Assembly: GCA_017648065.1 (NCBI GenBank)
Contig: JAGCJJ010000092.1
Span: forward strand, 1-57,328
Reading direction: 5' to 3'
Source of the DNA: Kiritimatiellia bacterium
Lineage (GTDB): Bacteria; Verrucomicrobiota; Kiritimatiellia; RFP12; UBA3636
Length of the DNA: 57,328 nucleotides
The notes beneath the pieces are model-generated. The model saw only the letters and a program-made list of their open reading frames with translations, was not told the DNA's origin and made no database searches. Position 1 is the stretch's first letter, and each line of letters begins with the position of its first letter. Position numbers and translations under genes: made by a program. Of the stretch, positions 1-9,059 are shown piece after piece.

Positions 1-748
1 AATGAACTATGGACGAGTCAATTTTACATGGCCAGAGGAAATCACATCTGAGCGTGGTTTTACAGAGCCATTACCACGTCTTTTTGAATACATCATTAAA
101 AATGTACCTGAGCTAAAGCGTATTCGTTTTACATCAAGCCACCCATCAGGTGTTACAGATGAGTTAGTTCGTGCATTAAAAGATTTCCCTCAACTATGCC
201 ATCATGTACATTTGCCAATGCAATCTGGTTCAGATAGAATTTTGAAGCACATGCGCCGTGGCTATGACACGGAAAAATATCTTGCTGCACTAAAGAAGCT
301 ACGTGAAGCAATTCCTGACATAGCAATCACAACAGATATCATTGTTGGATACCCAGAGGAAACAAAAGAAGACTTTGAGGCTACACGCCGCATTATGGAG
401 GAAGCAAACTTTGATAATTCCTTCATCTTCAAATATTCTCCTCGCCCTGGAACCCCTTCATCATTATTAGATGATGTTATCACTGATGAAGAGAAGCAGA
501 GACGAAATCAAGTACTATTAGCGGATCAAGATGCACGAGCAATGCGCATAAACAATCAGCTTATTGGAACAATAACTGAAGTTCTTGTTGAAGGACCAAG
601 CCTACGTAATAAAGAAAAGTGGTCTGGAAGAAATTCTCAAAATAAGATTGTCATATTTGAACCTAAAACAGAAATTTCAATAGGAGATTTTGTTTCTGTT
701 AAGATAACCTCTGTACAGCCACAAACACTTTATGGAGAAACAATCTAA
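1..748 (+). CDS. miaB: tRNA methylthiotransferase MiaB-type, 3' part
   Basis: This is the C-terminal part of a radical-SAM methylthiotransferase, which would add the 2-methylthio group to i6A37 of tRNAs. The gene runs off the left edge; the methionine at base 2 is internal, because the N-terminal UPF0004 domain and the CxxxCxxC cluster are missing. Visible conserved stretches are RFTSSHPSG, HLPMQSGSDRIL, TDIIVGYPEET and SARPGTP-like YSPRPGTP of the radical SAM core, followed by a TRAM domain with SGRNSQNKIVIFEP near the end. The GRnxxNkxVxF form of the TRAM segment favours MiaB over RimO or MtaB. It ends in front of a bidirectional terminator shared with pta. Confidence 0.88.
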   Translation, partial: MNYGRVNFTWPEEITSERGFTEPLPRLFEYIIKNVPELKRIRFTSSHPSGVTDELVRALKDFPQLCHHVHLPMQSGSDRILKHMRRGYDTEKYLAALKKLREAIPDIAITTDIIVGYPEETKEDFEATRRIMEEANFDNSFIFKYSPRPGTPSSLLDDVITDEEKQRRNQVLLADQDARAMRINNQLIGTITEVLVEGPSLRNKEKWSGRNSQNKIVIFEPKTEISIGDFVSVKITSVQPQTLYGETI

Positions 749-781
749 ATTCAAATTTAGAATTTACAAATGACAAAAAAT

Positions 782-811
782 AAAAGCGTGGAAAATCAAC
801 CCCACGCTTTT
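782..811. terminator. Bidirectional intrinsic terminator between miaB and pta
   Basis: A perfect 10-bp stem (782-791 pairs with 802-811, core GCGTGG/CCACGC) with a 10-nt loop is flanked by A-rich sequence on the left and T-rich sequence on the right, so it has a U tract on either strand. It lies between convergent miaB and pta. Confidence 0.85.
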
Positions 812-842
812 ATTTTTATCGTATTATATTCTTAGCTGACTA

Positions 843-1856
843 TTACAAGCCCTGAAGAATTGTGATAACTACTGTTCCGTAGATATCCTCTGCAGAGCAG
901 CCACGTGATAGGTCATTCACTGGCTTTGCAACACCCTGAAGAACTGGACCATAAGCAGTTGCACCACCTAGGCGCTCTGTAATTTTGTAACAAATATTAC
1001 CTGCCTGAAGGTCAGGGAAGATAAGAACATTTGCATTACCTGCAACTGAGCTGCCAGGTGCCTTTGACTGACCTACAGAAGGAACGATTGCAGCATCTGC
1101 CTGTAACTCACCATCAACATCTGCATCAATACCTAGCTCAGCAAAGCGAGCCTTTGTTAGCTCTGTTGCCTGCTGCATCTTTGATACTAGGTCATGCTTT
1201 GCACTGCCCTTTGATGAGAAGCTTAGGAATGCTAGCTTTGGCTTCTTGCCTAGAAGTGCCTTGTAGCTTGTTGCTGTTGCTAGAGCAATATCAACTAGCT
1301 CCTCAGCTGTTGGGCAAGGATTTACAGCGCAGTCTGCATAAAGAAGTGTTGTATCGCCAGCTGGTGTTGGCTCACGCAAATCCATGATAAAGCAAGAGCT
1401 TGCTAGCTTGATGCCTTTTGCTGTGCCAACGCAGTGGAATGCAGAGCGGAGCATATCTGGTGTTGAAGCAATTGAGCCAGCAACAAAACCATCAACCAAG
1501 CCCTGATTCATCATCATATTACCGAAGTATAGACGATTTGTGCGAACAAGCTTTGTAGCATCCTCTTCTGTCATGCCCTTAGCTTTTCTTCTCTCATATA
1601 GAGCAGCTGTTAGCTGATCACCTAGAGGAGCTGTTGTGTAGTCGATAACCTCAACATTTAGACCCTCTAGAGAAACACCTGCCTTCTCACTAGCTGCAGC
1701 CAACTCCTCAGGAGTAGCTAGAACTGTAAGTTTACAAATTTCATCCTTACCTAGTAGGTATGCTGCCTTAATAACGCGTGGGTCCATACCCTCAGGTAGA
1801 ACGATGTGGCGATTTGCTGCTTTTGCCTTTGGCTTTACTGTTTCTAGAAAATTCAT
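843..1856 (-). CDS. pta: Phosphate acetyltransferase
   Basis: Catalyses acetyl-CoA + Pi to acetyl phosphate + CoA in the cytoplasm. At 337 residues it is the short form, made only of the PTA_PTB catalytic domain (PF01515), without the DRTGG/N-terminal regulatory part of enterobacterial Pta. Family stretches visible include IVLPEGMDPRVIKAA at the N-terminus, GLVDGFVAGS, and the C-terminal NVLIFPDLQAGNICYK with YGPVLQG. It follows ackA by 35 bp on the same strand, so the two steps from acetyl-CoA to acetate plus ATP are probably cotranscribed from the ackA promoter. The gene uses CTA for leucine heavily, as other probably highly expressed genes here do. Confidence 0.95.
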   Translation of the reverse strand: MNFLETVKPKAKAANRHIVLPEGMDPRVIKAAYLLGKDEICKLTVLATPEELAAASEKAGVSLEGLNVEVIDYTTAPLGDQLTAALYERRKAKGMTEEDATKLVRTNRLYFGNMMMNQGLVDGFVAGSIASTPDMLRSAFHCVGTAKGIKLASSCFIMDLREPTPAGDTTLLYADCAVNPCPTAEELVDIALATATSYKALLGKKPKLAFLSFSSKGSAKHDLVSKMQQATELTKARFAELGIDADVDGELQADAAIVPSVGQSKAPGSSVAGNANVLIFPDLQAGNICYKITERLGGATAYGPVLQGVAKPVNDLSRGCSAEDIYGTVVITILQGL

Positions 1857-1891
1857 TTTTTTACCTCAATCTAAAAATATTTACGTTAAGA

Positions 1892-3109
1892 TTAATAGAA
1901 GAACTTAGACATTACAGACTTTGTTTCCTTAGCAATCATAAGCTCTTCGTCTGTTGGGATAATTAGAGCTGTAACCTTTGAACCAGGCTTTGAGATTGTG
2001 CAAGGACCACGAAGTGTTGCGTTTAGCTCTGGATCGATTTCACAACCTAATGCAGCAAACTGCTCAATTAGTGTTGCACGTGCCTCCTTAGAGTTCTCGC
2101 CAATACCTCCTGTAAATACGATAGCATCAGCGCCACCTAGTAGAGCATAATAAGCGCCAACGTAGAATACTAAACGATGTGTCCACATGTCTAGAGCTAA
2201 TTGAGCAGACTCAACACCCTTTGCTGCGTTATTAATAATATCACGCATATCGTTTGAGTTTACTCCACCAACACCCAATAGACCACTCTTCTTGTTTAAC
2301 AAATTATCAACCTCATCTACAGACATACCCTCGCGGATAAGTGTAAACACAACAGCTGGATCAATATCACCAGAGCGAGTACCCATTACAACACCTGCTA
2401 ATGGAGTAAGACCCATTGTTGTATCAAGAACCTTACCATACTTTACAGCAGCGATTGAAGAACCATTACCAAGATGGCAAGTAATAATCTTTAAATCCTC
2501 TGGCTTCTTACCTAGATACTCAGCTGTAGCTAGAGTTACGAAATGATGTGATGTACCATGGAAGCCATACTTACGAATGCCGTACTTCTTATAGAATTCC
2601 TCTGAAATAGCATAGTGGCAAGCACTCTTAGGCATTGTCTGGTGGAAAGCTGTATCAAAAACAGCAATATTTGGTAGACCTGGGAAAAGCTCCTTACAAG
2701 CCTCAATACCGCCAATATTTGGTGGCATGTGCAATGGACCTAGTGGGACAAGCTTCTTTAGCTGAGCCATAACCTCTCTTGTAACGATTGTTGCCTTTGT
2801 AAAGACCTCGCCTCCGTGAAGAACGCGGTGACCCACTGCATCAACCTCCTCAAGGCTCTTTAGAACACCCATCTCTGGATCAATAAGTGCATCTGTTACA
2901 AGACGTAATGCAGCTGAATGATCTGGTGCTGCAACTAGCTGCTCCTGCTTTGCTCCATCACCCTTACGGTAAACCATATTTGCATTATCTGAGCCAATAC
3001 GCTCAACTAAACCAGAGGCAAGCTTAGTCTCTGTTTCAATATTATAAAGAGTAAACTTTAGTGATGATGAACCTGAGTTAATCACAAGAATGGTATCTAT
3101 TTTTTCCAT
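1892..3109 (-). CDS. ackA: Acetate kinase
   Basis: Makes ATP and acetate from acetyl phosphate. The protein has the family's N-terminal LVINSGSSSLKF phosphate-binding stretch, GHRVLHGG, the HGTSHHFV motif with its catalytic histidines, TCHLGNGSS, TRSGDIDP and FTGGIGEN; its length of about 405 residues is normal. There are two in-frame ATGs (3121 and 3109) in a tandem repeat of ATGGAAAAAAT. I chose 3109 because the first copy supplies a GGA/GGAAAA Shine-Dalgarno-like sequence for it and the first ATG has no close purine-rich site; the longer start adds only MEKI. It is first in the ackA-pta operon and is preceded by a good promoter. Confidence 0.95.
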   Translation of the reverse strand: MEKIDTILVINSGSSSLKFTLYNIETETKLASGLVERIGSDNANMVYRKGDGAKQEQLVAAPDHSAALRLVTDALIDPEMGVLKSLEEVDAVGHRVLHGGEVFTKATIVTREVMAQLKKLVPLGPLHMPPNIGGIEACKELFPGLPNIAVFDTAFHQTMPKSACHYAISEEFYKKYGIRKYGFHGTSHHFVTLATAEYLGKKPEDLKIITCHLGNGSSIAAVKYGKVLDTTMGLTPLAGVVMGTRSGDIDPAVVFTLIREGMSVDEVDNLLNKKSGLLGVGGVNSNDMRDIINNAAKGVESAQLALDMWTHRLVFYVGAYYALLGGADAIVFTGGIGENSKEARATLIEQFAALGCEIDPELNATLRGPCTISKPGSKVTALIIPTDEELMIAKETKSVMSKFFY

Positions 3110-3181
3110 AATTTTTTCCATAATTTATTAGTTATAGTTAAGCTATTACCTGCTTTGAGTAAAAGCCAAAAAGTGCCAGAA

Positions 3182-3210
3182 AGTATACTCTTTTCCTTAT
3201 GCAAAAGCAA
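3182..3210 (-). promoter_or_regulatory. Predicted sigma70-type promoter of ackA-pta
   Basis: Read on the minus strand: TTGCTT (3210-3205), 17-bp spacer, TATACT (3187-3182), about 70 bp before the ackA start. The same box pair (TTGCTT-17-TATACT) occurs before the secreted protein gene at 46858. Confidence 0.7.
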
Positions 3211-3261
3211 CATAAAACCTAAATTTGAAAATCACAAACCAAATCTTATTTTATTTTACAA

Positions 3262-3525
3262 TTAGTCTTTTTTTGAAGAATCATTTATATCTGCCCTTAG
3301 CAATTTAATATAACGCTCTAATTCTGTAATTTTTTCTCTCAATGCATTAATCCGAGATAAACTAATTGATACCATAAGCATTACCATAAATGGAACATAG
3401 AGCACCAAATCTTCCAAAATAAAATCTTCCAAACTGGTTGGAACACACAATGGATGAGAAAACATTATGCACAATGGCAACACAAATAATATTGTAGTGA
3501 ATGTCCAACTGATAAAAACAAGCAT
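3262..3525 (-). CDS. Small two-helix membrane protein of unknown function
   Basis: I do not recognise a family. From the chosen start it has 87 residues: a first hydrophobic helix (about residues 3-23), a short loop, a second helix (about 42-62), then a charged amphipathic tail with REKITELERYIKLL, which looks like a short coiled coil. The start at 3525 is preferred over the ATG at 3537 because GGAGG stands 7 nt before it, while the 3537 ATG directly abuts the stop of the DUF523 gene. It is the last gene of the galM-pseudokinase-GT-C-DUF523 run. The layout resembles small bacterial PspB/phage-shock-like or heme-exporter-type helpers, but that is only a resemblance. Confidence 0.6.
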   Translation of the reverse strand: MLVFISWTFTTILFVLPLCIMFSHPLCVPTSLEDFILEDLVLYVPFMVMLMVSISLSRINALREKITELERYIKLLRADINDSSKKD

Positions 3526-3537
3526 AATATCCTCCAT

Positions 3538-3990
3538 CTAAATATTATCTTCTGTAAGAATTTTATCTACACCATATTTTGCAATTACCATCTGAGCCCA
3601 AATACCTGGAGCAAACCCAATTTCTTTTCCTTCATAATCATGAAGCTTTGAACATACCCCACAGCTAGGTGAACGTGCCTTGAGTAAGAAAAATGATATT
3701 TCCTCACCATCCAATTTTGCTAGCATCTGTTCGCAAACAATACGGAGCTTTTCTGTGACATCAACACGGTTTTTTGTGCCCATTACGCGAATCCCCGCCT
3801 CTCCCATATCAACTAACTCAATGGTCTCTCGAGGGATTCCTAAGCCTGCTTCAACCTCTGGACAGAAATGTATAACCTCGTATTGCTCATGTAAAGCATC
3901 AACACCTCCGACCAAATTCTTGTCAGTGCCATCATAACGCGTCTTATAACCAAGCAAACAAGAGCTTACAACTATCTTACTTTTCTTCAT
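3538..3990 (-). CDS. DUF523 family protein
   Basis: A 150-residue DUF523 (PF04463) protein of unknown biochemical function. Diagnostic stretches are VSSCLLGYKTRYDG at the N-terminus, HFCPEVEAGLGIPRE and LKARSPSCG near residue 110. Conserved cysteines (in SSCLLG, HFCPE, PSCGVCS) could bind metal or a cluster; this is inference. It overlaps the 3' end of the upstream membrane glycosyltransferase gene by 14 bp and its stop abuts the next small membrane protein, so translation is probably coupled. Confidence 0.85.
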   Translation of the reverse strand: MKKSKIVVSSCLLGYKTRYDGTDKNLVGGVDALHEQYEVIHFCPEVEAGLGIPRETIELVDMGEAGIRVMGTKNRVDVTEKLRIVCEQMLAKLDGEEISFFLLKARSPSCGVCSKLHDYEGKEIGFAPGIWAQMVIAKYGVDKILTEDNI

Positions 3991-5602
3991 TTTTTAGCTC
4001 GTAGATTTTCAGCTCAGTAAAGCACTGACCAAAGCTTGGAACTGTTTTAACTAAAGTGTACTTTCGATTCAACACTTCATTAAATTTATCTAGAAGCTCA
4101 GGAGGGGTTTGTGTTGTTGATGGGCAAAAGATTGCAAAACCATAGCCACTGACTGCAGCAACTTCATATTTGCCTGACTCAAGCATTTCCAACATTGTTG
4201 TGAATGTATGAACCTTTCTTGCACGTGCCTCATCATCTGTCATCCAACAGCTATATTCAAACATAGAGAATGGACCTAGCTCCAAACCAGGAGCAACCTT
4301 TCTTTGTGCCTCAACAGCAAGATATGCATCTTGCGTAAATAACACGGCATCCTCAGGTAATTTTTCACGAAGTTCAGCACCTATGCGTTTAAGCTTTAGA
4401 ACCTGTGGTTCATCCTGCATAACAAACCAAAATCTATCCTGACGCTCAAGCACCCAGTTCATACACATAGGAGAACCAACTGCAAAAAACCCTACAGACA
4501 CCAACACAATCAAAACCAAACCTTTATACCATGCCACATTACGAATTGCCAACGCAAAAATTGCTGCAACTATTACTGCAAACAAAGGCATACCTGGAGT
4601 CTGATAATCATCATAAGGGAATGGTGCTGTGCCATGAACAAAAAGAGTTGCGAGAAAGGCAAAGGCAATAATAACAACAAAAAGGTGCTCTATCGCTGTT
4701 GATTTAACCCACCCTGCCACACGAGTAAGCATACCTTTGTTTTGATTTGATTGATGCTGTCTTTTAGTTGTAAACCAAACAACAAGTGCGGATGCTAAAA
4801 ATAATGCAACCATAGGGAAATACGCTTGCAAAAGACGCGATGCAAAACCACCCATTAACACAAGTCTATAGAGCAAATCAGGTGTTTCTCTATGCATATG
4901 ATATGTTTGACAAAATACAAAATTATCGAATGAAGACAAAAGCACAGGAACAAAAATTATTGCAAGCATTACTACGCCAGCAATACCAAATCGGAGCCAT
5001 GCAAAGCGCAACTCTTTCCTTCTGCAGAAGATTAAAAGGCAAAATCCAACTGCTGCCAGAATTACACCTAAAGAAAGTCTTACTCCAGCTGCTAATGCAA
5101 AAAATGCTGCAGCAATCTCAAAGCTAAAGCATTTCCGGCTGACTAAAGAAAACATACCAGCAGAAACAAATAATCCAGCTAAAGCATAGGTCTTTGGAAT
5201 TGCTGTAAAATATGAATATACAGGACAAAGGCCAAGCAATGACATCGCAACTATTGCAGCACTTCCCTTGCGACCATTTGGAGCAAGACAATACACTGCC
5301 ACAGAAGCAAAGAAAATACCAAGCATACCAAGAATTGCGGTAAAGACTCTGCCACCAAGCACACCATTTGAAGCCCACAATCCACTAAAAACGCTATAGA
5401 AATATGGCATTACTGGGGCTTGTGTATATGCAAAATCCTTATATGGTTGCATACCTTGCGCTGTATTAATTCCTGCAAGCAAATACCAGCCTTCATCTTG
5501 GTTTAGCGGGCCAAGCACTACATTTATACAATATAGTGAAAGAATGCCTAGCATAACAATGCCAGCAAGCCAATACAAAAATATCGAGCGCTTCTTTTCC
5601 AT
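3977..5602 (-). CDS. GT-C-type membrane glycosyltransferase (ArnT/PMT-like)
   Basis: A 541-residue polytopic membrane protein. The N-terminal helix is followed by a first outside loop with NQDEGWYLL, whose Asp-Glu pair is typical of lipid-phosphate-sugar dependent GT-C enzymes (PMT, ArnT, GT39/GT83-like). About ten hydrophobic segments follow up to residue about 390, then a soluble C-terminal domain of roughly 150 residues. The expected role is transfer of a sugar from a polyprenyl-phosphate donor to a lipid, glycan or protein on the periplasmic face. The acceptor cannot be read from sequence. It begins 5 bp after the pseudokinase stop and overlaps the DUF523 gene, which implies co-expression. 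Confidence 0.72.
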   Translation of the reverse strand: MEKKRSIFLYWLAGIVMLGILSLYCINVVLGPLNQDEGWYLLAGINTAQGMQPYKDFAYTQAPVMPYFYSVFSGLWASNGVLGGRVFTAILGMLGIFFASVAVYCLAPNGRKGSAAIVAMSLLGLCPVYSYFTAIPKTYALAGLFVSAGMFSLVSRKCFSFEIAAAFFALAAGVRLSLGVILAAVGFCLLIFCRRKELRFAWLRFGIAGVVMLAIIFVPVLLSSFDNFVFCQTYHMHRETPDLLYRLVLMGGFASRLLQAYFPMVALFLASALVVWFTTKRQHQSNQNKGMLTRVAGWVKSTAIEHLFVVIIAFAFLATLFVHGTAPFPYDDYQTPGMPLFAVIVAAIFALAIRNVAWYKGLVLIVLVSVGFFAVGSPMCMNWVLERQDRFWFVMQDEPQVLKLKRIGAELREKLPEDAVLFTQDAYLAVEAQRKVAPGLELGPFSMFEYSCWMTDDEARARKVHTFTTMLEMLESGKYEVAAVSGYGFAIFCPSTTQTPPELLDKFNEVLNRKYTLVKTVPSFGQCFTELKIYELKNEEK

Positions 5603-5607
5603 AAACT

Positions 5608-7680
5608 CTATTTTACAAACTCAGCAAAAGGCTTCAATGCTTTAATACCATTTGCATGACGGATAAAATTACCACGGTTTTTAGCTCGCATTGCAAGAAT
5701 TGCCTTTGTAATCTGCAATTCCTTAGAGCTATCTGGCTCCGTACGTAAAATATTATACATCTCTTCAGCAGAAGCTTTAGCTAGTGGAATTGTTATATTA
5801 CGAGTCTCTGTTGAACCAACCTTACGTGCAATGCAAATAAGCTCTCCATTAGCATATCCTTGAGCTTTTACTTCAAAGGTCTTCCCTGCTATTGTAACTT
5901 TCTTAAATGCTATTTGAGTTTGACGAATCAATGCAAAACCAACAGCTTCCACCTCTAGGACAGCAGCATTCAATGTCATTAATATTCCGCGACATTCTGC
6001 ACGATTAACTCCTGGTTTAGAAGCATATTCATCAAATATTTTTTTAACCTCTGCACGAGCCTCTGTGAGTGGCTTTGTTGAAAGCACTTCATATACCTTA
6101 CGAAGCATTTCATCACGAGGAGAAACTTCCTCTACTGTTATTGATGTAGTTTCTGTTTTTTGTGTTTGAGTCACTACTTCTGATGTTGAAGAAACAGAAC
6201 TAGCAACTGTATCACCACTACTTGCTACATTTTCAACAAACTCATCCTCTTCAAAGTCACTAAGTTCAGAAAGATTCATATCCTCTACCGTTGATGCTGC
6301 TACTTCATCAGCTGCAGAATTATCATTAGCAATTTTAGAAGACTTAGATAGAGGAACAACAGGAGCCTCCTCATCCATTACTGGCTGTGAGATTTCAACT
6401 GAACCTGCAGGTCCAAGCTTTTGCACTATTGTATAAATACCACCAACGAAAAGCAGAACACAAACCAATCTTGTTAAAAGCACCACAACTCCAGAAGGAC
6501 GCATATTCACATAGCTCTTATAATTACTTTTGCGAGCTGCCACTGGTTGCTTTGGAATAGAAGTACTTGTTTTTGTCTTTTTTACATCCTGCTTAGCAAA
6601 TTGATTCTTTTGTTCTTCTACTTGTACTGGATTCTGATTTTCAGAAGGTTGAACATTACGGACTGTCTCTGCATAAGCCCCAGATGCTATCGGAGCATTA
6701 TTTACAGGCACTCCAGGAATAATTGGTGTAATAATTGGTGACTGATTTTGTGGTGTAAGTGGTGCCATTGTCAAAGGAGCCACACCTACAGAAAGCAAAT
6801 CAATTGTGCTTCGAACAGCTCCATTAGGTGGCTCCTTACGTAAAGGACGACCTGCAAGAGTATGCTCAATATCCTCTACCACATCTAACCACCAAGCATA
6901 ACGATCATTAGGACTCTTAGCCATTAATCGAGCAAGAATATATACTACATCATCAGAAAGTGTAGGATTCTTGAGCTTTGGATTTGGCAAATGACCAGAA
7001 CGCTGCAGTTCCAAAATTTTCATTGGATCTCGCTCTTCATCAAAAGGAGATGTTCCTGTAAGCATCTGGTACAAAGTTGCACCTAATCCATACATATCTG
7101 CATGAAAATCTATAGTTGGAAGGCAATCTATCTGCTCTGGAGAAGCATAATTCGGAGTGCCAACAACCATACCATCATCAAAAGCAAGTGGGTTTACTCC
7201 AGGTTGAACAATTGTTGCACTATTGAAATTGAATATTTTTATATTACCATCTGCCGAAATACGAATATTTTCAGGCTTTAAATTTCTATGAACAAAACCA
7301 ACCTGTTTCCATGCTGCATCAAGTGCCAAAGCAACTTCCTTAGCTATTTCTAATGCTTTCCCAGCATTATATGGACCATTCTCTTTGATAACTCGGGCAA
7401 CAGATACACTGTAAGCATTTTCAAAAACAATATATGGCAGACCATCTTGTGTAGTTGAAATATCAATCACAGGAGGGAAATTATTATGTTTCAATCGAGA
7501 AATTGCTCGCGTAATTGTAGAAAAATGATTTACGAGATTAGCATCTGCTGCCGAACGATCCTTCATGACCCAAATACTTACATTTCTATCTAAAGAAATT
7601 TGGCGAGCTGTCCAAATCGTAGTATCTGTTGTTCCGCCTGCTTGCTCTAATATCTCATAGCCTTCAATTTTGATTGACAT
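5608..7680 (-). CDS. Transmembrane Ser/Thr kinase-like protein, probable pseudokinase
   Basis: A PknB-type kinase fold (residues about 8-275), a Pro/Gln-rich linker (280-390), one membrane helix (about 397-419), an acidic Ser/Thr-rich stretch and a C-terminal extracytoplasmic part of about 170 residues. The fold is well kept (LKPEN at 134-138, GTPNYASPEQ at 174-183, DMYGLGATLYQMLTG), but catalytic positions are lost. The glycine loop is AGGTTDTT. The alphaC Glu position is Ile56. HRD is HRN (Asn133) and DFG is NFN (Asn151). Lys40 of beta3 remains. So it probably binds partners rather than phosphorylating them. An AAAGG ribosome site stands 9 nt before the ATG. It lies between galM and a membrane glycosyltransferase. 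Confidence 0.85.
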   Translation of the reverse strand: MSIKIEGYEILEQAGGTTDTTIWTARQISLDRNVSIWVMKDRSAADANLVNHFSTITRAISRLKHNNFPPVIDISTTQDGLPYIVFENAYSVSVARVIKENGPYNAGKALEIAKEVALALDAAWKQVGFVHRNLKPENIRISADGNIKIFNFNSATIVQPGVNPLAFDDGMVVGTPNYASPEQIDCLPTIDFHADMYGLGATLYQMLTGTSPFDEERDPMKILELQRSGHLPNPKLKNPTLSDDVVYILARLMAKSPNDRYAWWLDVVEDIEHTLAGRPLRKEPPNGAVRSTIDLLSVGVAPLTMAPLTPQNQSPIITPIIPGVPVNNAPIASGAYAETVRNVQPSENQNPVQVEEQKNQFAKQDVKKTKTSTSIPKQPVAARKSNYKSYVNMRPSGVVVLLTRLVCVLLFVGGIYTIVQKLGPAGSVEISQPVMDEEAPVVPLSKSSKIANDNSAADEVAASTVEDMNLSELSDFEEDEFVENVASSGDTVASSVSSTSEVVTQTQKTETTSITVEEVSPRDEMLRKVYEVLSTKPLTEARAEVKKIFDEYASKPGVNRAECRGILMTLNAAVLEVEAVGFALIRQTQIAFKKVTIAGKTFEVKAQGYANGELICIARKVGSTETRNITIPLAKASAEEMYNILRTEPDSSKELQITKAILAMRAKNRGNFIRHANGIKALKPFAEFVK

Positions 7681-7746
7681 AATCTGCTACCTTTGATGTT
7701 TTCTAAATTATTTTTATAGCGCTTATTGGTATAAACGCATATTCAA

Positions 7747-8787
7747 CTAATCCTCTACGGTATAGAACTGATAGATTGTTGTTGACTGGTATACCTCTCC
7801 AGGATTTAGTCGAATTGATGGGAAGCCTGGCTGATTAGGAGAATCTGGAGCATGCTGTGTTTCCAAGCAGAAACCCATACGCTTACCATATCCACGACCA
7901 CCCTTACCAATTACCTTCTTTTGGCTTAAGAAATTACCTGTATAGAACTGAACACATGGCTCTGTTGTCCAAGTTTCCATTTGGCGACCACTCTCTTCAT
8001 CCTCTACAACAGCACATAGTGATAGATTTGCACCTGCAGGCTTACTAATCACAAAATTATGGTCATAACCACCAGCTACTTGAATTGCAGGATGCTTTGC
8101 TCTTACGCGCTCACCAATTTTATGTGGTGTAAGGAAATCCAAAGGAGTACCTTGTACAGGAAGAACTTTTCCATTAGGAATTAATCCAGGTCCAACATCT
8201 GTATAGCGATCGCAGAATAGCTGAACATAGTGATTATCTACATTTTTCTTTGCGCCATTTAAGTTAAAGTATGCATGATGAGTCAAATTTACTAATGTTG
8301 GAGCATCTGTCATTGCCCAATACTGAATTCGCCATGCATTTGTATCTTTTAGAGTGTAAACCACGCGAACAAACAAATTGCCTGGGAATCCACCTTCTCC
8401 TGCTGGGCTCAAACGAGTAAATTCAATTGCTGGGCCTTCTGGAGTATCAAATTGACGAGCATCCCAAATTACTGAATCATAGCCTCCATCGCCACCATGC
8501 AAGCAGCACTTGTTAGGACGCTTTCCTGAATTAAGTGCTAGCTTGTATTCCTTACCATCTAGAGAAAATTTACCTTCAGCAATACGATTTCCTACGCGAC
8601 CGATTAATGCTGAGATATATCCATCCTTAAGGTGATCCTCAGGCTTATCAAATTCAAGTACTACATTTTCAAATTTTCCATTTTTATCTGGCGCAGTAAG
8701 AGACATTACAATGCCTCCAAGGTTGGAAACCTTCATTGTCATGCCATTTTTGTTTGTCAAAGTAAAAATTTGTGGTTTTGCTGTCAT
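7747..8787 (-). CDS. galM: Aldose 1-epimerase (galactose mutarotase)
   Basis: Interconverts alpha and beta anomers of galactose/glucose in the cytoplasm. The 346-residue protein shows the family pattern: NLGGIVMSL near residue 22, GRVGNRIAEGKFSLDG, LHGGDGGYDSVIWDA, LTHHAYFNLNG with the catalytic histidine, GYDHNFV and the late LETQHAPDSPNQPGFPS containing the catalytic Glu region. No signal peptide. A strong AGGAGA site precedes the ATG. It is the promoter-proximal gene of the run ending at 3262, with 66 bp to the pseudokinase gene. Confidence 0.93.
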   Translation of the reverse strand: MTAKPQIFTLTNKNGMTMKVSNLGGIVMSLTAPDKNGKFENVVLEFDKPEDHLKDGYISALIGRVGNRIAEGKFSLDGKEYKLALNSGKRPNKCCLHGGDGGYDSVIWDARQFDTPEGPAIEFTRLSPAGEGGFPGNLFVRVVYTLKDTNAWRIQYWAMTDAPTLVNLTHHAYFNLNGAKKNVDNHYVQLFCDRYTDVGPGLIPNGKVLPVQGTPLDFLTPHKIGERVRAKHPAIQVAGGYDHNFVISKPAGANLSLCAVVEDEESGRQMETWTTEPCVQFYTGNFLSQKKVIGKGGRGYGKRMGFCLETQHAPDSPNQPGFPSIRLNPGEVYQSTTIYQFYTVED

Positions 8788-8828
8788 AAAATTCTCCTAA
8801 AAAAAGAAAGCTTTTTCCTTACCTATTT

Positions 8829-8858
8829 ATATTAGCAAAAACCAATCGTCTAAAACAA
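8829..8858 (-). promoter_or_regulatory. Possible promoter of galM
   Basis: Minus strand TTGTTT (8858-8853), 18-bp spacer, TAATAT (8834-8829), about 40 bp before the galM ATG. Confidence 0.45.
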
Positions 8859-9059
8859 TGAAAAACTGAAAATTTATCACTGGTTATTTACAAAAAACAG
8901 CAATTATTCAGCCTTATTAAAAGACACTGATACGGCCTAGCCCTACTCGTAAGTGAGGTTGGGTCGAAAACAACAATAAAATGAATTAAATTAGAGTCTA
9001 AGTGTCTAATGTTGAAAACAAATTATTTAATTTTACCGCATACTATTACAAAGCTATGC

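Noticed and set aside
8935-8985. GC-rich island with CCC/GGG and CTC/GAG pairing before galM, considered as riboswitch, terminator or tRNA remnant
   Set aside because: The pairing is broken by internal loops, there is no U tract, and no tRNA arm or known riboswitch core can be formed.
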